A stretch of 11,909 nt of DNA from Marinosulfonomonas sp. (GTDB lineage Bacteria > Pseudomonadota > Alphaproteobacteria > Rhodobacterales > Rhodobacteraceae). Below are positions 7,219-11,909 of this stretch, one piece after another; positions within the stretch are counted from its first letter, which is position 1, and every line of letters begins with the position of its first letter. The stretch covers positions 1-11,909 of the forward strand of contig JAHRVD010000400.1 in NCBI GenBank assembly GCA_019090845.1, in the 5' to 3' direction. Under the pieces are notes generated by a model that saw only the letters and a program-made list of their open reading frames with translations, had not been told where the DNA came from and did not search any database. The position numbers and the translations under genes were made by a program.

Positions 7219-7872
7219 ATGGCTCTTAGGATAAATGATTTGGTTCCTGATTTTAATGCCGACACCAGTGAGGGCGCTATCAGTTTTCACGACTGGATCG
7301 GTGACAGCTATGCCATTTTGTTTTCGCACCCCAAGGATTTCACCCCGGTGTGCACAACCGAATTTGGCGCTGTCGCGCAATTGGCGGATGAATGGGCAAA
7401 GCGAAATACAAAGGTCATCGGAATTTCGGTGGATGGTGTAGAGGATCACAAGAAATGGAAAGGTGATATCGAAGGTTTCGCAGGCACCAAAGCAGGCTTT
7501 CCGATCATCGCAGATGAGGATCTAAAAGTCGCAAAACTGTTTGATATGCTTCCGGCAGAGGCCTATTTGCCAGACGGACGCACGCCAGCAGACTCGGCTA
7601 CTGTTCGATCCGTTTTCATCATTGGACCAGACAAAAAGCTACGGCTTTCGATGACATACCCAATGACAATCGGGCGCAACTTCGCAGAGATTTTGCGCGC
7701 TCTGGATGCATTGATCATGACGGATGGAAAACCATTGGCCGCACCGGCGAATTGGGTTCCCGGTCAGGATGTGATCGTGGCACTGTCGTTGAATGATGAT
7801 CAGGCAAAAGAAAAATACGGCGATCTGGATATCAAATTACCCTACTTGCGATTTGCAAAAGACCCAAGCTAG
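7219..7872 (+). CDS. 1-Cys peroxiredoxin (Prx6 subfamily)
   Basis: This 217-residue protein carries the Prx6-type active site SHPKDFTPVCTTE at 36-48 with the peroxidatic cysteine C45; T42 and R130 complete the usual catalytic set. C45 is the only cysteine in the protein, so it is a one-cysteine enzyme that needs an external thiol for recycling. TYPMTIGRNF at 146-155 and the long C-terminal extension with PANWVPGQDVIV are typical of this branch and mediate dimer contacts. It reduces hydrogen peroxide and alkyl hydroperoxides in the cytoplasm. The ATG at 7219 is preceded by GGAAAGGA. The gap to rluA is 127 bases, so it probably has its own promoter, though none is convincing by eye. Transcription ends at the hairpin at 7894-7923. 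A gene symbol such as lsfA or prx is not assigned. Confidence 0.93.
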   Translation: MALRINDLVPDFNADTSEGAISFHDWIGDSYAILFSHPKDFTPVCTTEFGAVAQLADEWAKRNTKVIGISVDGVEDHKKWKGDIEGFAGTKAGFPIIADEDLKVAKLFDMLPAEAYLPDGRTPADSATVRSVFIIGPDKKLRLSMTYPMTIGRNFAEILRALDALIMTDGKPLAAPANWVPGQDVIVALSLNDDQAKEKYGDLDIKLPYLRFAKDPS

Positions 7873-7893
7873 GGGTCCACGACATTCCAACAG

Positions 7894-7923
7894 AAAAGGC
7901 CCCGGAAAACCGGGGCCTTTTTT
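7894..7923. terminator. Bidirectional Rho-independent terminator between the peroxiredoxin gene and pnp
   Basis: A perfect 12-bp stem (7894-7905 with 7910-7921, core GGCCCCGG/CCGGGGCC) encloses an AAAA loop. On the plus strand it runs into six T residues (7918-7923), ending the peroxiredoxin transcript. On the minus strand the stem ends in TTTT, so it can also end the convergent pnp transcript, whose stop codon is about 20 bases away. Confidence 0.92.
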
Positions 7924-7943
7924 AGTTTAGGTTGGCTGCAAAT

Positions 7944-10076
7944 TCAGGCTTCGTCTTTATTTTCCGAAACTTCTTTGCCAGTTTCCTGATCAACCATTTT
8001 CATTGCCAGGCGAACTTTGCCACGGTCATCAAAGCCAAGCAGCTTGACCCAGACTTCCTGACCTTCTTTCAACACATCCGACGGATGGTTCAGACGGCGG
8101 TTTTCGATCTGGGACACATGCACCAGACCGTCACGCTTGCCAAAGAAGTTAACAAATGCGCCAAAGTCCACGATCTTTACAACCGTGCCCTTGTAGATCA
8201 CGCCTTCTTCCGGCTCAGCCACAATCGCGTGGATCATGTCATAGGCCTTCTTGATTGCTTCACCATTTGGCGACGCGATCTTGATGATACCTTCGTCGTT
8301 GATATCAACCTTGGCACCGGACACTTCGACGATCTCGCGGATCACTTTGCCACCGGACCCGATAACTTCACGGATCTTGTCAGTTGGAACCTGCATCGTT
8401 TCAATGCGCGGAGCATGAACAGAGAAATCGGAAGTCTCTGACAGTGCCTTGCTCATCTCACCCAGAATATGCAGACGCGCGTCTTTGGCCTGAGCCAGTG
8501 CTTTGTCCATAATCTCTGGCGTGATGCCGGCGATCTTAATGTCCATTTGCAGCGAAGTGATGCCGTTTTCGGTGCCTGCTACTTTGAAATCCATATCGCC
8601 AAGGTGGTCTTCGTCACCCAGAATGTCTGTCAGGATCGCATAGTCGCCGCTGTCTTCCATGATCAGGCCCATGGCCACACCAGCAACCGGTGCTTTCAGC
8701 GGAACACCCGCATCCATCATCGACAAAGAACCACCACAAACAGACGCCATCGAAGACGATCCGTTGCTTTCAGTGATCTCAGACACAACACGAACCGTAT
8801 AAGGAAAGTCGGTCGCCGCAGGCAGAACTGCCTGAAGAGCGCGCCATGCCAGTTTTCCGTGGCCGATTTCGCGACGGCCAGTGAAACCAAAGCGGCCAAC
8901 TTCGCCAACCGAATAAGGCGGGAAGTTATAATGCAGCATGAAGTTGCTCTTATACATGCCCTGCAGCGCGTCGATCATCTGTTCGTCGTCGCCGGTGCCA
9001 AGCGTGGTCACAACCAGCCCCTGCGTTTCGCCACGGGTGAACAGGGCCGAACCGTGTGTTCGTGGCAGCAAACCGGTTTCTGAAACAATCGGGCGAACAG
9101 TCGTGGTATCACGACCATCAATCCGCTTGCCGGTTTTCACCACGTCACCGCGCAGAATGCCTGCTTCCAGGCCCTTCATCGCAGAACCAAGGTTGATGTC
9201 AGCCAACTGATCGTCAGACAATGCAGCCTTTATCACGTCGCGTGCCGCGCTAACGGCCGCAGTGCGTTCCTGCTTGTCGGTGATTTTGAACGCCTTGCGC
9301 ATGTCCTTTTCGCCTGCCTTGGCAACAGCCTTGGACAGATCGGCGTAATCGGGTGCCTGATAATCAAACGGCTCTTTGGCGCAATCTTCGGCCAGATCAA
9401 CGATCAGGTCGATCACCGGTTGGATTTGCTCATGTGCGAATTTGACCGCACCCAGCATTTCAGCTTCGGACAGTTCGTATGCTTCGGATTCAACCATCAT
9501 CACGGCGTCTTTGGTGCCGGCAACAACAAGATCAAGACGCTGATCAGGATTGTTGCGCAGGTTGTGCATGTCGTCGATTTCAGGGTTCAGGATATAGTCG
9601 CCACCCTCAAAACCAACGCGACAGGCGCCAATTGGGCCCATAAATGGTGCGCCGGAGATTGTCAGCGCGGCGGACGCAGCGATCATCGCTACCATATCCG
9701 GGTCATTGACCAGATCATGCGACAGAACGGTGCAGATCAGCAGAACTTCGTTTTTGAAGCCCGGCACAAACAAGGGGCGGATCGGACGGTCGATCAGGCG
9801 GCTTGTCAGTGTTTCTTTTTCAGTTGGTCGTGCTTCACGTTTAAAGAAGCCACCCGGAATTTTACCGGCGGCATAGTATTTTTCACCGTAGTGAACTGTC
9901 AGCGGGAAGAAATCCTGCCCGGGCTTTTGCGTTTTTGCAAAAGTTACGTTGGCCATAACAGAGGTTTCGCCAAGCGTGGCAATAACCGAACCGTCGGCCT
10001 GTCGGGCAACCTTGCCCGTTTCCAGTGTCAGCGTTTCTTCGCCCCACTGCATGGATTTTTTTGTTACGTTGAACAT
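7944..10076 (-). CDS. pnp: Polyribonucleotide nucleotidyltransferase (PNPase)
   Basis: From the ATG at 10076 this is 710 residues, the normal alphaproteobacterial length. A longer open frame from 10100 adds eight non-family residues, and AGGAAA lies at a proper distance before 10076. Domain order is first RNase PH fold, helical linker, second RNase PH fold, KH domain with GSGGK at 573-577, and S1 domain at about 625-693 ([10 protein letters not shown]). The second PH fold keeps the catalytic set D490, D496 and K498 in [12 protein letters not shown], and QMDIK at 510-514. The enzyme is a trimeric phosphorolytic 3'-5' exoribonuclease of the cytosol and degradosome that can also add 3' tails. 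It normally follows rpsO directly; here a GFA-family gene lies between. The leader is rich in hairpins, which fits the known autocontrol of pnp through RNase III in E. coli, by analogy only. Confidence 0.97.
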   Translation of the reverse strand: MFNVTKKSMQWGEETLTLETGKVARQADGSVIATLGETSVMANVTFAKTQKPGQDFFPLTVHYGEKYYAAGKIPGGFFKREARPTEKETLTSRLIDRPIRPLFVPGFKNEVLLICTVLSHDLVNDPDMVAMIAASAALTISGAPFMGPIGACRVGFEGGDYILNPEIDDMHNLRNNPDQRLDLVVAGTKDAVMMVESEAYELSEAEMLGAVKFAHEQIQPVIDLIVDLAEDCAKEPFDYQAPDYADLSKAVAKAGEKDMRKAFKITDKQERTAAVSAARDVIKAALSDDQLADINLGSAMKGLEAGILRGDVVKTGKRIDGRDTTTVRPIVSETGLLPRTHGSALFTRGETQGLVVTTLGTGDDEQMIDALQGMYKSNFMLHYNFPPYSVGEVGRFGFTGRREIGHGKLAWRALQAVLPAATDFPYTVRVVSEITESNGSSSMASVCGGSLSMMDAGVPLKAPVAGVAMGLIMEDSGDYAILTDILGDEDHLGDMDFKVAGTENGITSLQMDIKIAGITPEIMDKALAQAKDARLHILGEMSKALSETSDFSVHAPRIETMQVPTDKIREVIGSGGKVIREIVEVSGAKVDINDEGIIKIASPNGEAIKKAYDMIHAIVAEPEEGVIYKGTVVKIVDFGAFVNFFGKRDGLVHVSQIENRRLNHPSDVLKEGQEVWVKLLGFDDRGKVRLAMKMVDQETGKEVSENKDEA

Positions 10077-10092
10077 GTATCGTTTCCTATAT

Positions 10093-10183
10093 GCGGGCAC
10101 TCCCGAGCCTTCCCGGGTCCCGCGTTTTCCTGGCGGCCGAATTGCCGCCGACCCCTGATTTATCCATTATGGGTGCCGGGGTC
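10093..10183 (-). promoter_or_regulatory. Hairpin-rich pnp leader
   Basis: In the transcript sense three inverted repeats follow each other. The first pairs GACCCC (10178-10183) with GGGGTC (10150-10155). The second pairs GGCGGC (10144-10149) with GCCGCC (10132-10137) around a six-base loop, and directly abuts the first. The third pairs GCGGG (10119-10123) with CCCGC (10093-10097), with an inner CCCG/CGGG. The last arm ends just before the pnp ribosome site. In E. coli the pnp leader is a hairpin cut by RNase III and then used by PNPase to repress its own mRNA; the layout here is suggestive. A CATAAT in the first loop could instead be a -10 element, in which case the first stem would not be transcribed from that promoter. 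Confidence 0.5.
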
Positions 10184-10204
10184 AGGGCACCACGTCTCAG
10201 ATTG

Positions 10205-10266
10205 CGCGCGTTTAGCGGAAAAAAGGGGGGATGGGAAGGGGCATGGTATTTGTAGTGAAACGCGCG
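10205..10266. repeat. 9-bp inverted repeat flanking a purine-rich tract
   Basis: CGCGCGTTT at 10205-10213 is repeated in exact inverted form as AAACGCGCG at 10258-10266, with 44 bases between. The interior contains a run that is almost purely purine on the plus strand (10214-10241). It lies in the gap between the GFA gene and the pnp leader. It could be a long-loop hairpin in the transcript or a degenerate element end; no function is assigned. Confidence 0.45.
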
Positions 10267-10327
10267 GGCCCCGCCGCTGACCTGTTAGAAGCAGCGCAAC
10301 ATGACCACCTTGTCCGTACTGTAGAGA

Positions 10328-10726
10328 TTAGGATGTCTGCGGATGCTTGTCGTTCTGAGGTGCATTGTCGCAAATTTCATACCATGAGGGCTTTTCGCCA
10401 ACAAACTCATGGAACTGGTTTTTCAGATTGAGGTCTCCGTCAAGGGCATTGGCTGCGATTGGAAAACTGTCCTCAGTGGACAGTATTTCACCAAGTGATG
10501 TGCCGCAGATATTACAGAAGCAGCGACCATAAATATAAGGAGCAGTAGGTTCGAAAAGCTGAACGTGGCTTCGACCCTCAATCCATTTTAGGTCCTCTTT
10601 CTTAACAAATGCAATGGCGCTTGCGCCAACCTTACGGCACCTAGAGCAGTGACAGGTGCCGACCATTGACGGTTCATTCAGCAGCTCAAATTTGACGGCT
10701 TTGCAGCAACAACTTCCCTTAATCAT
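10328..10726 (-). CDS. GFA / CENP-V-domain zinc protein
   Basis: This 132-residue protein has the cysteine pattern of the GFA (glutathione-dependent formaldehyde-activating enzyme/CENP-V) fold. GSCCCKAVKFE is at 4-14, CHCSRCRKVGAS at 25-36, FCNICGTSLG at 70-79, and the closing FHEFVGEKPSWYEI near 107-120. These cysteines bind structural and active-site zinc. The founding member binds glutathione and was proposed to speed its addition to formaldehyde, a claim that has been disputed. Most family members have no proven reaction, so no substrate is given. The ATG at 10726 has AAGGGG upstream. The gene sits between rpsO and pnp, an unusual place, and is preceded by a LexA-type box at 10765-10779. 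By eye it looks less GC-rich than pnp, which would fit later acquisition, but I have not computed codon use. Confidence 0.86.
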   Translation of the reverse strand: MIKGSCCCKAVKFELLNEPSMVGTCHCSRCRKVGASAIAFVKKEDLKWIEGRSHVQLFEPTAPYIYGRCFCNICGTSLGEILSTEDSFPIAANALDGDLNLKNQFHEFVGEKPSWYEICDNAPQNDKHPQTS

Positions 10727-10764
10727 CGAACAATTTCCCCTTAGAAGATATAATCACCGCATCA

Positions 10765-10801
10765 GAACATTATGAGAACATATTGTGTGCGGCGATGTCA
10801 A
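10765..10801 (-). promoter_or_regulatory. LexA-type (SOS) operator and promoter of the GFA gene
   Basis: The plus strand reads GAAC-ATTATGA-GAAC at 10765-10779 (minus strand GTTC-N7-GTTC). This is an exact match to the direct-repeat LexA box established for alphaproteobacteria such as Rhodobacter and Rhizobium. It lies 38 bases before the GFA start codon. On the minus strand a perfect -35 hexamer TTGACA sits at 10796-10801, 16 bases before the box, so the box covers the position where the -10 should be and a bound repressor would block polymerase. The exact -10 is unclear: CATAAT inside the box would need a long 21-base spacer. Confidence 0.62.
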
Positions 10802-10836
10802 TATGATCTCAGGCCAGCCGTTGAAAGATGTCCTCT

Positions 10837-10907
10837 CCCGGCAATGCCGGGCAGCGCCCGGACCTCCCCCATGGGGAGGGCGCTTTGCACCCACCCCGAG
10901 GTCCGGG
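10837..10907. repeat. GC-rich inverted-repeat block with alternative stems
   Basis: Three inverted repeats lie in 71 bases. CCCGGC-AAT-GCCGGG occupies 10837-10851. CCCGGACCTC (10857-10866) pairs exactly with GAGGTCCGGG (10898-10907). CCTCCCC (10863-10869) pairs with GGGGAGG (10873-10879). The last two share bases 10863-10866 and cannot form together. The block lies after the rpsO terminator and before the GFA promoter. No reading frame with family resemblance covers it. It may be an intergenic repeat of the REP or palindromic-element kind, or RNA structure in read-through transcripts. Confidence 0.6.
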
Positions 10908-10954
10908 AACTGCCCTCTGTGGCGTAAAAGTCGCCCAAAACGATAGGTCGACCC

Positions 10955-10986
10955 CACAAACAAAAACGCACCCCTTGGGGCGCGTT
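10955..10986 (-). terminator. Rho-independent terminator of rpsO
   Basis: On the minus strand the arms AACGCGCCCC and GGGGTGCGTT (10977-10986 and 10965-10974) pair with one G-U, and run straight into TTTTTGTTTGT. It begins 31 bases after the rpsO stop. It implies that rpsO is mostly transcribed alone, and that the GFA gene and pnp need their own promoters or depend on read-through. Confidence 0.85.
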
Positions 10987-11017
10987 CTGGTCGTTCTGTA
11001 TTCGGTAAGGTTTGCGC

Positions 11018-11287
11018 TTAGCGGCGCAGGCCGAGACGTTCGATCAGCGACTGATAGCGCGCTTCGTCTTTACCTTTGACATAATCCAGCAGTTTACGGC
11101 GCTGTGCGACCATCATCAAAAGACCACGGCGGGAATGGTTATCCTTTTTGTGGGATTTGAAGTGCTCGGTGAGCGTGGCAATCCGCGATGACAAAACGGC
11201 AACCTGAACTTCGGGCGAACCTGTGTCGCCTTCTTTGGTTGCAAATTCCTTCATCACGCGTTGCTTTTCTTCAGCAGTAATCGACAT
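11018..11287 (-). CDS. rpsO: 30S ribosomal protein S15
   Basis: The 89-residue product has the standard S15 length and sequence: [15 protein letters not shown] at the start, [12 protein letters not shown] at 19-30, [16 protein letters not shown] at 42-57, and the end [13 protein letters not shown]15 binds the central domain of 16S rRNA early in assembly of the small subunit and forms a bridge to the large subunit. The ATG at 11287 has a near-perfect AAGGAG six bases ahead. The gene normally precedes pnp directly; here it has its own terminator and is followed by a repeat block and a GFA gene. S15 represses its own mRNA in several bacteria through leader RNA structures, and a suitable hairpin is present upstream. 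Codon use and length look normal for a highly expressed gene. Confidence 0.98.
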   Translation of the reverse strand: MSITAEEKQRVMKEFATKEGDTGSPEVQVAVLSSRIATLTEHFKSHKKDNHSRRGLLMMVAQRRKLLDYVKGKDEARYQSLIERLGLRR

Positions 11288-11359
11288 CGGGGTCTCCTTT
11301 GAGATTAAGGGTTAATGGCGCAAGCCGGGATGTCGTCCAGCAAAGCCCGTGGAGATATT

Positions 11360-11393
11360 CTTGCCGCTTTAGGCAGCAAGATGCGCGCGTATA
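11360..11393 (-). promoter_or_regulatory. rpsO leader hairpin and likely -10 element
   Basis: In transcript sense CTTGCTGC (11373-11380) pairs with GCGGCAAG (11360-11367) across a five-base loop, eight pairs including one U-G next to a G-C pair. A TATACG at 11388-11393 is a fair -10 element and would start the RNA at about the first base of the hairpin. No good -35 is seen. S15 is known to recognise adjacent G-U and G-C pairs in 16S rRNA and in its own leaders, so this may be an autoregulatory site. Confidence 0.45.
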
Positions 11394-11424
11394 GGGGGCA
11401 ATGGCGCGAAAGAAAAGGCTTTTC

Positions 11425-11688
11425 TTAGTTGTCAGCCTCTATCTGACGGGCAATCTCGCTGGCCCAGTCACCGATGATTGGCAGAAAGTCAATTTTTGAA
11501 AGCATCACAACCACCACCGATACAAGTATCGTCGCGCCGATAACTGTGCCCAGTCCAAAGGCCAGCCCGCGTATAAACTGGAACAGTAGCAGCCGGATCA
11601 GTGAATTGTGCACGCGGACAAATCGATGTGAATTTAGCTTGTGTATCTCTTCACGAAGCGCGGCGATTTCGGTCTTAGTGTCATCCAT
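11425..11688 (-). CDS. DUF5665 small membrane protein
   Basis: This is a small protein of the uncharacterised DUF5665 family, common in Rhodobacterales. From the ATG at 11688 it is 87 residues: a short polar helix (TEIAALREEIHKL), the conserved block NSHRFVRVHNSLIRLL, then FIRGLAFGLGTVIGA leading into one long hydrophobic segment. A second hydrophobic stretch, IDFLPIIGDWASEIA, lies near the C-terminus. One or two membrane passes are expected. The start is uncertain. ATG at 11739 (104 residues) and TTG at 11754 are also in frame, none has a clear ribosome site, and 11688 is chosen because the family block begins just after it and the extension looks unlike a conserved protein. Function is unknown. 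It lies upstream of rpsO on the same strand, with 137 bases to the rpsO start. Confidence 0.75.
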   Translation of the reverse strand: MDDTKTEIAALREEIHKLNSHRFVRVHNSLIRLLLFQFIRGLAFGLGTVIGATILVSVVVVMLSKIDFLPIIGDWASEIARQIEADN

Positions 11689-11757
11689 GAGTGGAAAAGA
11701 GGCTTTTTCGTAAAGAAGGTCAATATTTGTCCTTAACATTAACCGTTCTGACAAGGT

Positions 11758-11795
11758 TACATTAGAAACGCTAATGTAGGTTAACTGTTTCTAAT
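11758..11795. repeat. Overlapping palindromes upstream of the DUF5665 gene
   Basis: TACATTAG (11758-11765) and CTAATGTA (11771-11778) form a perfect 8-bp palindrome with a five-base centre, the size of a dimeric repressor operator. It overlaps a second exact inverted repeat, ATTAGAAAC (11761-11769) with GTTTCTAAT (11787-11795). The position upstream of the DUF5665 gene suggests a regulatory site, but no regulator can be named. Confidence 0.5.
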
Positions 11796-11831
11796 TTAAG
11801 GACACACCGTTTAGGGCGCCTTATTTTCTTG

Positions 11832-11854
11832 CCTAACGAAAGGTTTACGTTAGG
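11832..11854. repeat. 7-bp inverted repeat CCTAACG-N9-CGTTAGG
   Basis: The arms at 11832-11838 and 11848-11854 are exact. The core CTAACG resembles the CTAAT core of the palindromes 37 bases to the left, so it may be a second, weaker site for the same protein or an unrelated hairpin. The remaining bases to the window end show no supported gene. Confidence 0.4.
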
Positions 11855-11909
11855 TGTTGCCTTGGGTGGAAAAGCGCACGTGAGTTTGTTTGTGCAGAGT
11901 TTCCGGGGG

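Noticed and set aside
9420..10280. Plus-strand open frame (286 codons) opposite the 5' end of pnp
   Set aside because: Antisense to the RNase PH domains of pnp, with no domain pattern. It crosses the pnp leader hairpins.
10231..10431. Small plus-strand open frame in the gap before the GFA gene
   Set aside because: No family resemblance, overlaps the inverted repeat and the end of the GFA gene, and has biased composition from the purine tract.
10977..11000. Two GTTC copies near the rpsO terminator (GTTCTGGTCGTTC) as a second LexA box
   Set aside because: The spacing is five bases, not seven, and the site is downstream of rpsO rather than in a promoter.
11855..11909. Open frame reaching the right window edge on the plus strand
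   Set aside because: Fewer than 20 codons, no ATG and no convincing ribosome site. It cannot be told from chance.

Overview
The window looks like chromosome from a marine-type alphaproteobacterium of the order Rhodobacterales (Roseobacter group). The basis is the protein sequences: LolA C-terminus, HspQ, PNPase, S15 and a DUF5665 protein all resemble that group. The gene order rpsO to pnp and a LexA box of the alphaproteobacterial GAAC-N7-GAAC type agree with this. Base composition is moderate, apparently a little above 50% GC by eye. I see no transposase, CRISPR array, tRNA or rRNA gene. Most of the window is ordinary core genome, and the unusual material is concentrated in the rpsO-pnp interval.

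Left part (1-4065). The window opens in the last 52 codons of lolA (+). It meets, tail to tail, a small lipoprotein with a lytic-transglycosylase (SLT) fold (-), followed upstream by an AEC-family permease (-). Divergent from the permease is hspQ (+). The hspQ stop codon overlaps the stop of a single-domain rhodanese (-). The rhodanese start lies one base from the stop of a gamma-glutamyltransferase-family gene (-), so those two form a coupled operon.

Middle part (4066-7923). A two-gene partner-switching module (STAS antagonist, then HATPase anti-sigma/kinase, both -) diverges from a thiolase gene (+). The thiolase overlaps rluA (pseudouridine synthase) by one base (TGATG). A 1-Cys peroxiredoxin (+) follows and ends at a strong bidirectional terminator shared with convergent pnp.

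Right part (7924-11909), all on the minus strand in transcription order. A DUF5665 membrane protein comes first, then rpsO with a hairpin leader and its own terminator. Next is a GC-rich inverted-repeat block, then a GFA/CENP-V-type zinc protein behind a perfect LexA-type box, then a structured leader, and finally pnp. The normally tight rpsO-pnp pair is therefore split by about 0.94 kb carrying a putatively DNA-damage-inducible gene plus several inverted repeats.

The observations most worth following are the LexA box in front of the GFA gene, the insertion of that gene between rpsO and pnp, the two mutually exclusive stems at 10857-10907, the rpsO leader hairpin with a G-U/G-C step of the kind S15 recognises, and the hairpin-rich pnp leader. 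I see no clearly new multi-gene system. All functional statements rest on reading the translations and motifs, with no database search.
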